Made by a program: the position numbers and the translations under genes. Shown piece after piece: positions 37,815 through 46,165 of a DNA stretch of 64,000 nucleotides. The stretch is from Nostoc sp. UHCC 0702. Lineage in GTDB: Bacteria; Cyanobacteriota; Cyanobacteriia; Cyanobacteriales; Nostocaceae. How positions within the stretch are numbered: position 1 is the first letter of the stretch; each line of letters begins with the position of its first letter. Below the pieces are notes generated by a model that saw only the letters and a program-made list of their open reading frames with translations, did not search any database and was not told the origin of the DNA. The stretch covers positions 1,826,501 through 1,890,500 of the forward strand of contig CP071065.1 of assembly GCA_017164015.1 (NCBI GenBank). The letters are read 5' to 3'.

Positions 37815-38243
37815 ATGCAGCTAAAGTCGAAACCCGTCGGAGAAGACAAAGATAAGAAGAAAGCAGGACGACTCAATCCGTCACGAATACGGGATCACCT
37901 AGCAAACGAGCGTACCTACCTTGCTTGGATGCGGACAGGGATCGCTTTGTTGGGTTTTGGTGTAGTAATTGTGCGTCTGCGTGCCTTCCAAGTACCCTTA
38001 GTTCCGCGTCCTGGCACCGGCTGGAAGTTAGGTTTAGTCTTCTCACTGGTGGGTTTGATTACGGTATGGCTCTCAACAGGACACTATTTTGCTGTTCGCC
38101 GTGATATTGAGGAAGACACCTATGAACCCACAGACCGTTGGGTGATTCTCTTCAGTCTCGCCATCATGATTCTCGGCGCTGGAGTCATCTATTTTGTCTT
38201 TACAACTCCTTTAGACCCTTTAAGTCCATTGATGCCTGAGTAG
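37815..38243 (+). CDS. DUF202 membrane protein (YidH-like)
   Basis: A 142-residue protein from the ATG at 37815 (MQLKSKPVGEDKDKKKAGRL). The DUF202 signature DHLANERTYLAWMRTGIALL is followed by three membrane helices. The same frame is open upstream to 37677, but that extension has no similarity feature and would place 46 odd residues before the conserved part, so the later start is preferred. DUF202 proteins such as YidH/YidG are small inner-membrane proteins of unknown role. No partner gene is adjacent. Confidence 0.82.
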   Translation: MQLKSKPVGEDKDKKKAGRLNPSRIRDHLANERTYLAWMRTGIALLGFGVVIVRLRAFQVPLVPRPGTGWKLGLVFSLVGLITVWLSTGHYFAVRRDIEEDTYEPTDRWVILFSLAIMILGAGVIYFVFTTPLDPLSPLMPE

Positions 38244-38270
38244 GGGAGCGGCCCTAGCTGTCTAATTGGT

Positions 38271-38390
38271 ATGAAAGAGCTTGAGATTCAAGCACAAAGA
38301 GAAGTTCTTAATGTTGATGGACTAAACCTTGTATTGTGCTAACTGGATGATGAAGGCGATGTTTTTGTTGACGAGGAGCTTCGGCATTAG
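38271..38390 (+). pseudogene. Broken small ORF (stop codon in place of a Gln codon)
   Basis: From the ATG at 38271 the frame reads MKELEIQAQREVLNVDGLNL then VLC and a TAA at 38340. It continues as LDDEGDVFVDEELRH with a natural TAG at 38388-38390. The composition stays protein-like through the stop, and a single C-to-T change (CAA to TAA) would explain it. No known family was recognised; it may be a remnant of a small acidic protein. Confidence 0.4.
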
Positions 38391-38561
38391 CTAATCTACG
38401 GCGTTGAGTTTTGTACTCTGTTATAGGTACTTGAGAGAAGTTTTTCAATTCAGATTTCGCTACACAAATGAAAAACTACGTCCTATTTTCAAGATAGAAA
38501 TGTAGGTAAAAGTTTTAGCTGTCATCTGGCACTTTCTGACTACTGCGATCGTCAATTTATC

Positions 38562-38737
38562 AGGACTTACGCAACTGGCACACATATTTTCTGCAATGGC
38601 AGTCAATAGTCTTTAATCAAGGTTTTTTGGACTATTGAACGCCAGTTCGTTCAAGTCGGGAAACCCGCCCAGACGACTGGCTCCTTTTGGCCCAGTACTG
38701 CCCAAACGAAAAAAATATGACAATGCGCGTAAGTCCT
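38562..38737. mobile_element. MITE-like element, AGGACTTACGCA family, copy F
   Basis: A 176-bp copy with perfect ends AGGACTTACGC (38562) and GCGTAAGTCCT (38737). It shares with copy C the central GAACGCCAGTTCGTTCAAGT and ACGACTGGCTCCTTTTG segments. It occupies most of the non-coding stretch 38391-38874; the remainder is AT-rich, with a TAGAAGTAATTCATTAATTACTTCTA palindrome near 38782. Confidence 0.8.
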
Positions 38738-38874
38738 ATTTATTTATAGCGGTTTTCATCTGAGTTAGATACCAGCTAATTGTAGAAGTAATTCATTAAT
38801 TACTTCTACGGTTTACCTTACTCAATTGCTATTCGCTATAAATCTCACTAATAACCTTTTTATCAAGGTAAATT

Positions 38875-39453
38875 ATGAAAATCAAAACCGTCTTATTAAG
38901 CGCTGCATTAGCAAGCGTTACTTTTATTGCTGATTCAAATATTGTGCAGGCTCAAGACTGCCCTCAAAACGGGGTAGTTCCTGCTTCAGTGCAAACTAGA
39001 ATCATTCGTCAAGAAAAATTTGGTTATCGCTTTAGAATTCCAAATAACTACAGAACAATGACGCATCAAGGGAATGTATTACTAGTATTTGACCCTAACA
39101 GTTTTGCTGAAGCGCAATGTTTAATCAAAAACCAAGCTCCTAGAGAATTACCCAATGGTATCTCGATTTATGTAAAATCTGTTAATTCTAAAAACCAGAG
39201 TTTACTCAATATCATTAAAAAAGATGATCCAACAACAGATAAATTTGAAAACATCAAAGTTGCTAACCGAACTGCTGTCACTTACATCTCTAATACTTTA
39301 GGAGTTAACCAAAATGTTTCTTTGTTCACTCCTGACCGTAAATATATAATTACTATCTCAGCCCCGTTTAACTTTAAAGAAGGACGCCCAACTAGTATTT
39401 TTAATAAAAAAGTATTTGATCAAGTGATTTCAAGCTTTAATTTTGTTCGTTGA
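38875..39453 (+). CDS. Exported protein of unknown function (possible PsbP/MOG1-like fold)
   Basis: A 192-residue protein with a clear signal peptide (MKIKTVLLSAALASVTFIAD, cleavage near VQAQD). The mature part contains FGYRFRIPNNYRTM, VLLVFDP and a C-terminal VFDQVISSFNFV, an arrangement reminiscent of PsbP-like or DUF1795 proteins (a Y.F..P..W start and a final ..V..SF.F strand). That comparison is a guess from pattern. The ATG lies 7 bp after AAGGTAAATT. Monocistronic; convergent with the gamma-glutamylcyclotransferase-like gene. Confidence 0.75.
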   Translation: MKIKTVLLSAALASVTFIADSNIVQAQDCPQNGVVPASVQTRIIRQEKFGYRFRIPNNYRTMTHQGNVLLVFDPNSFAEAQCLIKNQAPRELPNGISIYVKSVNSKNQSLLNIIKKDDPTTDKFENIKVANRTAVTYISNTLGVNQNVSLFTPDRKYIITISAPFNFKEGRPTSIFNKKVFDQVISSFNFVR

Positions 39454-39467
39454 TATCATAGTAATTG

Positions 39468-40064
39468 CTAAGCCGATCGCATGTTTTGCTGTTGATACCG
39501 CTGTTGCAATTGATACATATGATTAAACAAATGCCAGCAATATTCCTCTGGTAGTCCACAGGTGACAGCACCGCGCAGCACGACGTTAAAGTACCAGTCG
39601 TTCGGCGCAACTTCTTCTGCAAGTTTATTCACTACTACATAGGTGCGAACATCTTTGTACACCCGATTTTGGCAGTGAATATCTACTCCTTCATGGCGAT
39701 AAAGACCTTGGGAAACACCTTCACGTATGTCTAACTGTTCACTCAGCCGCAAAGGTAGCTGATAAAGTACGCCTTTTACACTGGCTTTGGAGTCTTTGAC
39801 TACATCCAAAACGCCACAATTGCGAGTTGGAGAACATAGATAAAACCCTAATCGATATTCTTTTAATATTCCAGTACCGATGATGTAATGGTGGGTATTT
39901 TCGCCAAGCGATCGCTTTAAATCCACCGGACACATACAAGAACCGTAAGCAAAATAGTAGAATGTCGGCTCCTTCGGTCGCTTTTGTTGCAGTTTCGACT
40001 CTGCATTTGTAGGATTATGAGGTTGCACCCAGATGTGGTGTGAGTGTTCACTTTGATTACTCAT
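39468..40064 (-). CDS. Gamma-glutamylcyclotransferase-fold protein
   Basis: A 198-residue protein whose FYYFAYGSCMCPVDLKRSLG (about residues 33-52) is the GGCT/AIG2 YGSN-type substrate loop. The expected GVLYQLPLRLSEQLDIREGV follows. The family cleaves gamma-glutamyl amines or acts on glutathione-derived compounds. A ~30-residue polar N-terminal extension (MSNQSEHSHHIWVQPHN) precedes the fold. The start could be internal, but no better ATG is available before the motif. Confidence 0.85.
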   Translation of the reverse strand: MSNQSEHSHHIWVQPHNPTNAESKLQQKRPKEPTFYYFAYGSCMCPVDLKRSLGENTHHYIIGTGILKEYRLGFYLCSPTRNCGVLDVVKDSKASVKGVLYQLPLRLSEQLDIREGVSQGLYRHEGVDIHCQNRVYKDVRTYVVVNKLAEEVAPNDWYFNVVLRGAVTCGLPEEYCWHLFNHMYQLQQRYQQQNMRSA

Positions 40065-40253
40065 CTATCCCTGGAAGTATTTGCTACAAGCATAATTGTA
40101 CCATAAAAATATTAATAAATACAACATTATTTTGATGAACAAACCGTAGTTTAGGGTAATGATGACTGATGACTATCAACGGTGAACAAAAATTTCCAGT
40201 AAAATTAATACTGGCGCTAAAACAGCTGTTGCTCAAGCCATAAGGAAATGATC

Positions 40254-40622
40254 ATGACAGAGGCTAAAAATGTAATCGGCACCAACTTAGAGCTTTGCTG
40301 CACTTCTCCCATGACTGGGTATTACCGCGACGGTTTTTGTCGCACAGGCGGTCAGGATTTTGGATCGCATGTCGTATGTGCCCAAGTAACAGCAGAATTT
40401 CTTGAGTTTACCAAATCACGAGGTAATGACCTTAGCACCCCCGCTCCTGATTATAATTTCCCTGGTCTCAAACCAGGCGATCGCTGGTGTTTGTGTGTTT
40501 CTCGCTGGCAAGAAGCTCTAGAAGCTGGTGTTGCTCCACCGGTCATTCTTTGGGCCACTCATCCTAGAGCATTAGAAGTCGTTTCCCTAGACGAACTGAA
40601 AAAACATGCACTTTCAGTTTAG
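40254..40622 (+). CDS. DUF2237 family protein
   Basis: A 122-residue protein from the ATG at 40254 (MTEAKNVIGTNLELCCTSPM). The ATG two codons upstream (40248) is only one base from the ribosome site TAAGGA (40241-40246), so the later ATG is chosen. Conserved Cys- and Trp-containing stretches (LELCCTSPMTGYYRDGFC, VVCAQVTAEFLEFTKSRGND, PGDRWCLCVSRWQEAL, PVILWATHPRAL) identify DUF2237, a small family of unknown function that could bind a metal or cofactor through its Cys. It is soluble and has no partner gene. Confidence 0.88.
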   Translation: MTEAKNVIGTNLELCCTSPMTGYYRDGFCRTGGQDFGSHVVCAQVTAEFLEFTKSRGNDLSTPAPDYNFPGLKPGDRWCLCVSRWQEALEAGVAPPVILWATHPRALEVVSLDELKKHALSV

Positions 40623-40624
40623 GG

Positions 40625-40815
40625 TGTAGGGAGCTTGAGCAGGGGTGTGGGGGTGCGGGGGTGCGGGGGTGTGGGGGTGCGGGGGTGTGGGGGTGCGGGG
40701 GTGCGGGGGTGCAGGGGAGATGAGGGAGAAATAGCAACTGACAACTGACAACTGACAACTGACAACTGACAACTGACAACTAACAACTGACAACTGACAA
40801 CTAACAACTGATACT
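40625..40815. repeat. STRR block: GGGGGTGC and CAACTGA arrays
   Basis: 40638-40712 holds about nine GGGGGTGC/GGGGGTGT octamers; 40736-40808 holds about ten CAACTGA/CAACTAA heptads. Together they fill the gap between the DUF2237 gene and the plasmid-type gene pair. Confidence 0.88.
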
Positions 40816-40865
40816 TGTGTGTGATGATAGTATGAATGAGATTTTGAGCTAATTCAGCGGCACAA

Positions 40866-41405
40866 ATGGCACGCACAAAGTCTGGACAAAAGATTCCTAT
40901 TGAGAAACTTCAAGCTTCTATAGTAGAACTAGAAAAGTTAGAAGAGAAACCTAAAGAAGAATTAACACTGCGAGAGAGCATTTATTTCCTTCGCGCTCAT
41001 TTGCAATCTGCTCTGAAGAAGGGCTACAGCTATCAAGACCTTTCTAAAATACTTGCAGTTCAAGAAGTTAAAGTTTCGGCAGCCACAATTAAACAATACT
41101 TAACGGACATTGAGAAGGAAGAAAGTTCAAAGAAGCCAAGGACTAAATCAAGAGAAGTTAAGCCAGCTGACTCTGCTGCTCTTGATTTATCAGCATCATC
41201 AGCAACCCCACCAGAAGCTGAATTAACTCTATTCTTTCAAAAGCTGAATGCAGATGTGGATCAGTCTACTCTAGAAATTCCACAGGAGCAGTCATCAACA
41301 GATAGTATAGAGCCTGAACAGGAAATTACCAAAGTTGTGAGGCGAAGAAATCCAAAAACTTCTAAGCCGAAAGCAAATATTTTAGATGACTTCAATCAGT
41401 ACTAG
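40866..41405 (+). CDS. Plasmid-type DNA-binding accessory protein (TraK/MobC-like), tentative
   Basis: A 179-residue, highly charged protein (MARTKSGQKIPIEKLQASIV). A conserved-looking helical core LRAHLQSALKKGYSYQDLSK, then VKVSAATIKQYLTDIEK, reads as a helix-turn-helix of the kind found in small plasmid transfer or stability proteins. The second half is low-complexity and acidic, ending in a basic patch (VVRRRNPKTSKPK). The next gene, 11 bp downstream, encodes a ParA-like ATPase. A DNA-binding plus ATPase pair of this kind recalls traK-traL or stbA-stbB modules. The family name is inferred from pattern and context, not certain. Confidence 0.6.
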   Translation: MARTKSGQKIPIEKLQASIVELEKLEEKPKEELTLRESIYFLRAHLQSALKKGYSYQDLSKILAVQEVKVSAATIKQYLTDIEKEESSKKPRTKSREVKPADSAALDLSASSATPPEAELTLFFQKLNADVDQSTLEIPQEQSSTDSIEPEQEITKVVRRRNPKTSKPKANILDDFNQY

Positions 41406-41416
41406 GGGTAGCTGTT

Positions 41417-42121
41417 ATGCCGACAATTCATTTAATAGATGGTGAAAAGGGTGGGGTAGGAAAATCTCTGGTAACGCGGACAATGGTTCAGTATTGTCTG
41501 GATAAAAGAATACCGTTTGTACCTGTGGAGACTGATAGATCTAATCCTGATGTCGCTGGTGTTTATAAGGGAATATGTCAGTATGCTGTATTTACTGAAG
41601 ATGAACGGCAGGCTGATAAAGCAGATAGAATTTTTGAAATGGCGATGTCTAAACCAGTAATTGTCAATCTGGCTGCTCAATCCCATAGAGCTGTCAAAGG
41701 CTGGATTGAGAAAAACCAGTTAATTGAACTGGGAAGTTCTGAGGGAGTGAGTTTTTGTAAGTGGTTTGTGTCTACAGGAGGTTATGACAGTTTAAATTTA
41801 TTTGTGCAGTCAGTAAATAGCTACGGTGATAAAATCCTTCATATTCTAGTAAAGAATTTCGGGCTATGCGATGATTGGGAGCATGTGGAATCAGACCCAG
41901 TTATGCAAAAGCTGCTGAAAAAACACAGCATTCAGGTTATAGATTTTCCGAAACTGGCATATAAAGAAAGAAATATCATTGACCAAAACCGCCTGACTTT
42001 TGCTGAAGCCAGAGAATATAAAGAATTTGGGGTTCTTGGTAGGCAGCGAGTTGTTCATTTTCTCAAGCTTGCTTATGCTGCTTTTGAGAAAGTAGGTATT
42101 TGGTATGAAGAGGTTAAGTAG
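41417..42121 (+). CDS. ParA/TraL-like nucleotide-binding protein
   Basis: A 234-residue P-loop ATPase opening MPTIHLIDGEKGGVGKSLVT. GEKGGVGKS (residues 9-17) is the deviant Walker A of the ParA/MinD superfamily. The continuation QYCLDKRIPFVPVETDRSNP resembles the TraL/StbB group of plasmid mobilisation or segregation ATPases more than chromosomal ParA or MinD. It is 11 bp behind the putative DNA-binding gene and certainly co-transcribed in layout. No relaxase, parB or replication gene is in the window, so this looks like an isolated plasmid-derived pair in a chromosomal setting. Confidence 0.75.
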   Translation: MPTIHLIDGEKGGVGKSLVTRTMVQYCLDKRIPFVPVETDRSNPDVAGVYKGICQYAVFTEDERQADKADRIFEMAMSKPVIVNLAAQSHRAVKGWIEKNQLIELGSSEGVSFCKWFVSTGGYDSLNLFVQSVNSYGDKILHILVKNFGLCDDWEHVESDPVMQKLLKKHSIQVIDFPKLAYKERNIIDQNRLTFAEAREYKEFGVLGRQRVVHFLKLAYAAFEKVGIWYEEVK

Positions 42122-43291
42122 AGGATAAAGGTGCAGCAGGTAAGAAGACAATAAGCTGTTCCACACAAGACATCTAATTGTGTTGACTGATGATTGATAA
42201 CTGATGACCTGTCGGGTGAGGCTAATAGCGTCACCCCCTCCCCCGTTGGAAGGTTCCCTCGTTGAATGAAACTGGCGTGGAAACACCCAAGACGGCACTG
42301 GCTGTCTTTTATCGGTTATCGGTCATCTACCTTCTCCTGACCTAAACGCTTTAGATGTGCTTGAGCTGATCAGCGATCGCTCAATTAATAGATAGATATC
42401 CATATCATTTATAATAAAAAATGCATTTTGGTTGTGTAAACTAATTATAAAAATGCCACAAAGCAGGCGAACATAATTAAATGTAAAATGCCAACCGAAT
42501 CAACTCACTCAAGAAAAGGCTTTTCCCTCCTGCCCTACGGCTTGGTACAATGACGCTAAGCGAGTCGCTAACGCTCTTAAGATAGGTATTTATTCCACTT
42601 GGACAAAGCCTAAGACCTTACTGCTTCAACGCAATGGCTACCCTTGGCAGAAGACTCGCTACCACTAACGCGCTACGACGCAAGGCTTAAGATGTGCCAG
42701 TGTTTCACTTGCTGCCTTTTAGTTAGAATATCTGTAGAAAAAGGTCAAAAAGTTAGTTATTTCTTTAAAATAGAAAAGACAATATTTACTAGACAAATCA
42801 CACTGAAAGATAGTGATTATTTCAAAATATAATTTCTTTAACAATTGTTAACATTTTTGAAAAGTCTTTAAAAAACAATCAAAAATATCTATAACACCCT
42901 CTGTTATGGAAATAAAAATCAGAAATTACACGGATATAATTAAATACAAAAGTGATTAAGATGATATAGCACTAATGAAAATATCTGAATGTTCGGAGTG
43001 TAGCAATCTGATTTGAGAAGTGAAAAATTAGTGATGGTGTAAAGTATGTTGAGAGGAAATTCTGCATTGTAACGCTACTCTACTAGTAATGCTTTTGTTG
43101 TCTTTTTATTTCTTTTGAGCTTTTCAAGCTGACTCAGAAAAGCTACATGCTGACACATTTAAAACAAATGGTCTGCTATGAAAATTAGCTCACCAATTGT
43201 AAAACGCGATCGCACAGATGCTTGCAGATAACTAGATGGCTAGTGTGGGTTTTAGAAGGGCTGACTTACTTTTTAATTAAAGGAACAAAGT
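42122..43291. other. 1.17-kb non-coding region upstream of the taxis operon
   Basis: It begins with a dispersed repeat at about 42205-42305 (GTCACCCCCTCCCCCGTTGG...GACGGCACTGGC). A degenerate stretch at 42480-42690 follows; short open pieces there do not form a gene. Then comes very AT-rich DNA with a partial left end of the 123-bp MITE at 43004 (TAGCAATCTGATTTGA). The taxis operon promoter presumably lies between 42840 and 43280, but no motif could be assigned. An AAAGGAAC ribosome site precedes 43292. Confidence 0.5.
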
Positions 43292-44500
43292 ATGACCCAC
43301 CCGGATATGATGGTATCGAATAATATACTTGATGAATTTAAAACTTGTACTCAACTGCAATATAACGGCCAGTTAAATATTAAAAGTTCAAAGGGACACC
43401 AATGGACTTTCTACTATCGGCTGGGACGAATTGTTTGGGCAACGGGGGGAACTCATCCTTTTAGACGTTGGCGTCGTTATATGGCTCAACATTGCCCCCA
43501 GGTTGATATGGATAAGATGCAGTTACGCAAGCAAGACATATCAATTAATCACTGGGATTATCGCCTGTGGGAGATTTTGTATAAAAAACAAAAAATTCAA
43601 CGAGAACAAATCAATGTTATTGTGGAAAGCACGATCGCAGAACTTTTGTTTGACCTAGCTCAGCAAACGAATTTTGTTTCTGGAAGTTGCGATCGCAACC
43701 AAGACGTGATCTTAGAAACACCAATGAGTTACACGAGCGCAGAGGTGTCTGTGAAACATGTGCAAGACTTGTGGAAAAATTGGTCAGAAGCTGGTTTGGC
43801 GAATTTTGCTCCTGACTTAGCACCCGTCCTGCGAAGACCGGAACAACTCCAGCAGCAGGTTAGTCCATCTGTTTACAAAAATTTTGTAACTATGATTAAC
43901 GGCAAACACACGCTGCGGGATTTGGGAGTCAAAATGAAGCAGAGTGTTTTGCCTGTCACCCGTTCGTTACTTCCCTATATTCTCAAAGGTATCATTGAAC
44001 TAGTGGAAGTACCTGATTTACCCTTGGTAGTCACCGAAGACCAAAACAACTCTATCTCCGCACAACCGAAAAGATCAACTGTTCCATTGGTAGCCTGCGT
44101 GGATGATAGCCCTCAAGTCTGTAAAATGCTAGAGGAAATTGTTACCGCAAATGGACTGAGGTTTGTCAAGATTCAAGATGCTGTACAAGCTCTACCAACC
44201 CTCATTCAGGATAAGCCAGATCTAATTTTTCTAGATTTGATCATGCCAGTTGCTAGCGGTTACGAAATTTGTACTCAGTTGCGACGAATTTCTGCCTTTG
44301 CTAATACACCCGTGATTATTTTAACGGGCAACGACGGTCTATTAGATAGAGTCCGTGCTAAGGTAGTCGGTTCTACAGATTTTCTCACTAAACCTGTAGC
44401 AGCAGATAGGGTAATGAGTGTAGTACGTAAGTATTTACCCGTACAGGCTCCACCTCAAGCTAAAAGCAGACCTCAGCCTCCTTTAGAAGTCTGTCATTAG
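43292..44500 (+). CDS. PatA-type PATAN-REC response regulator (PixG-like)
   Basis: A 402-residue protein. The N-terminal 250 residues are a PATAN/DUF4388-type domain (YNGQLNIKSSKGHQWTFYYR, GRIVWATGG), and residues about 268-390 form a receiver domain with acidic pocket CVDDS, phospho-acceptor Asp in LIFLDLIMP, Thr in IILTGND and Lys in FLTKPVA. The family includes PatA, PixG and HmpA. In phototaxis and hormogonium operons it is the first gene, acting downstream of CheA on type IV pilus motility. Here it heads a cheY-cheW-mcp-cheA series. A 536-bp gap to the next gene weakens the case for one transcript. Confidence 0.92.
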   Translation: MTHPDMMVSNNILDEFKTCTQLQYNGQLNIKSSKGHQWTFYYRLGRIVWATGGTHPFRRWRRYMAQHCPQVDMDKMQLRKQDISINHWDYRLWEILYKKQKIQREQINVIVESTIAELLFDLAQQTNFVSGSCDRNQDVILETPMSYTSAEVSVKHVQDLWKNWSEAGLANFAPDLAPVLRRPEQLQQQVSPSVYKNFVTMINGKHTLRDLGVKMKQSVLPVTRSLLPYILKGIIELVEVPDLPLVVTEDQNNSISAQPKRSTVPLVACVDDSPQVCKMLEEIVTANGLRFVKIQDAVQALPTLIQDKPDLIFLDLIMPVASGYEICTQLRRISAFANTPVIILTGNDGLLDRVRAKVVGSTDFLTKPVAADRVMSVVRKYLPVQAPPQAKSRPQPPLEVCH

Positions 44501-44521
44501 GGCAATAAACAAGGCGGGAGG

Positions 44522-44552
44522 CAAAAAGAAAGAAAAGCTGAAAATATCAGCC
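44522..44552 (-). terminator. Intrinsic terminator-like hairpin on the minus strand
   Basis: On the minus strand GGCTGA-TATTT-TCAGCT is followed by TTTTCTTTCTTTTT, a good U-tract. It comes directly after the stop codon of a 64-codon minus-strand frame (44748-44554). The plus-strand side, behind the PATAN-REC gene, has only a weak CTTTACTTC. Confidence 0.5.
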
Positions 44553-44553
44553 T

Positions 44554-44748
44554 TTACTTCATTTCTAACTGCATAGTTCTTGTGAGCCTGCTGCAATAGT
44601 CACAAATCATTGATAATTTACCTTTGATATTTCCTTGTTCCTTCATCAGAGGAACTGTAAAAAAATACTTTTTAGCATCAGGGTATGACTGATACCAAAT
44701 TGGGTTAGGTGGTCTTGTCTCAAATTTCTGGAAAAGCTTTTTGGTCAA
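44554..44748 (-). CDS. Possible small protein with CxxC motif
   Basis: A 64-codon frame opposite to the taxis genes. It has a TTG start, contains PNPIWYQSYPDAKKYFFTVP and ends GKLSMICDYCSRLTRTMQLEMK, with a CDYC pair. It has no ATG and no recognised family. What favours it is the terminator right after its stop codon and the sensible composition. It may be a fragment of a larger lost gene rather than a working small protein. Confidence 0.3.
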   Translation of the reverse strand: MTKKLFQKFETRPPNPIWYQSYPDAKKYFFTVPLMKEQGNIKGKLSMICDYCSRLTRTMQLEMK

Positions 44749-45036
44749 GACTTTTAAACCAAAATTTCCAATTCCAAATTAGTATGAGCCATAGTTTTAC
44801 CCAAAAACATTTTTTCAGCTTTGGGTTATGTCAGCCTAAACTATTAACGGGATTGATAAAACCTTTTTTTGTGAAAATTTCCGATAGGAAAAATGTAAAT
44901 ATTACGTATTTCTTCGGAGTCAAATATAGAAACAATGAATCAAAATTGGATGAAAACAAAAACTTGTATCAATCTAATTTTGATATATGTTTCAGTTTTT
45001 CTTTTCACTTTTAGGAGAACTTGACAGGTACTTACT

Positions 45037-45399
45037 ATGAATACTGTTTTAGTTGTTGAAGATGGTTTGACTGATATGCAAATCCTCAGCCGTTACTTGC
45101 AACAGGCAGGTTATTCTGTCATTGGCGCCACAAGTAGTGAAGAGGCTCAAGTCAAAATAGACAGCACTAAGCCAGATTTGATATTTCTTGATGTAATTTT
45201 GCCAGGTAAAAGCGGATTTGAAATTTGTAGAGAACTGAAAAATAACCCCAATACTAGCAATATTCCTGTAGTTTTTTGTTCAACTAAAAATAGTGACGTA
45301 GATAAAATTTGGGGAAATATGTTGGGTGCAGAGGGTTATCTTTCTAAGCCAATTAATCAAGAAGAATTAGTATTAGTCCTCAAGCAATTTTTGAAATAA
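45037..45399 (+). CDS. CheY-like response regulator (PixH-like)
   Basis: A 120-residue single receiver domain: acidic pocket VVEDG near residue 8, phospho-acceptor Asp in LIFLDVILPGKSG (about residue 53), Ser in VFCSTKN and the conserved Lys in GYLSKPINQEE. There is no output domain, so it works by protein contact, as PixH/CheY does in phototaxis. An AGGAGAAC ribosome site lies about 22 bp upstream, rather far. It precedes the CheW gene by 77 bp. Confidence 0.92.
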   Translation: MNTVLVVEDGLTDMQILSRYLQQAGYSVIGATSSEEAQVKIDSTKPDLIFLDVILPGKSGFEICRELKNNPNTSNIPVVFCSTKNSDVDKIWGNMLGAEGYLSKPINQEELVLVLKQFLK

Positions 45400-45476
45400 A
45401 CAATGAAAATATAAATTTTCAAATCAGTTACTATTTGGGCTAATCAACTCAACCAGTACTCAAAGGACAAATAACT

Positions 45477-45950
45477 TTGGAGAACAAGGAAAAATTTTTA
45501 AGCTTTAATTTAGGAGTAAGGGATACAGCAGTAATTGCGTTACAGCACATTACAGAAGTTATGCAAGTATCATTGACAGAAATATGTCCCGTTCCGCAGA
45601 TGCCTAGTTGTGTTTTGGGTATATACAACTGGCGCGGCGAGATGGTTTGGTTAGTTGATATAGAGGAAATGCTTGGTTATTCATCATTTTCCCAAGGAGT
45701 AAATTTACTCTCAAAAGTGATGGCTATTATCTTAGAAATTGAGGGTAAATATTTAGGATTGTTGGTGCGTCAATTCATGGATATTGAATGGCTAGATGAT
45801 AGTCAAATAAAATCCCCATCTGGTGAGTTATTTTACCCAGAAATGTCACCTTTTTTGCGAGGATATTTTATTAACGATGCTGAGGAAATGATGTTCAGTT
45901 TGGATGCAGTAGCGATTATCCAATCTCCTATGTGGGCTATTCATAATTGA
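45477..45950 (+). CDS. CheW-like adaptor protein (PixI-like), TTG start
   Basis: A 157-residue CheW-domain protein. The frame starts at a TTG (45477) with AAAGGA 10 bp upstream. The first ATG in frame is 28 codons inside the domain and would remove its first strands, so the TTG is the likely start. The CheW core includes ALQHITEVMQV, MPSCVLGIYNWRGEMVWLVD and GLLVRQFMDIEWL. CheW couples the chemoreceptor to CheA. It sits between cheY and the mcp gene, as pixI does. Confidence 0.88.
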   Translation: MENKEKFLSFNLGVRDTAVIALQHITEVMQVSLTEICPVPQMPSCVLGIYNWRGEMVWLVDIEEMLGYSSFSQGVNLLSKVMAIILEIEGKYLGLLVRQFMDIEWLDDSQIKSPSGELFYPEMSPFLRGYFINDAEEMMFSLDAVAIIQSPMWAIHN

Positions 45951-46165
45951 CTAGGATTTGCACTCCTTTGGAACAATTGGAAGTCGCGGTTAAACAAACA
46001 TAGCCGCGATTTTAATCGTTAGTTTAGATACAAAAATTGAGTTGACGAATTAGTAAGACATTCTTGTGCAGAGACTATTGTAGTATTCATATTTATCTCA
46101 ATTTTAAACTACAAATATCATGCATAAAATTCATAAATTAAAAATCAAAATTGAGGTTTTTTCAT

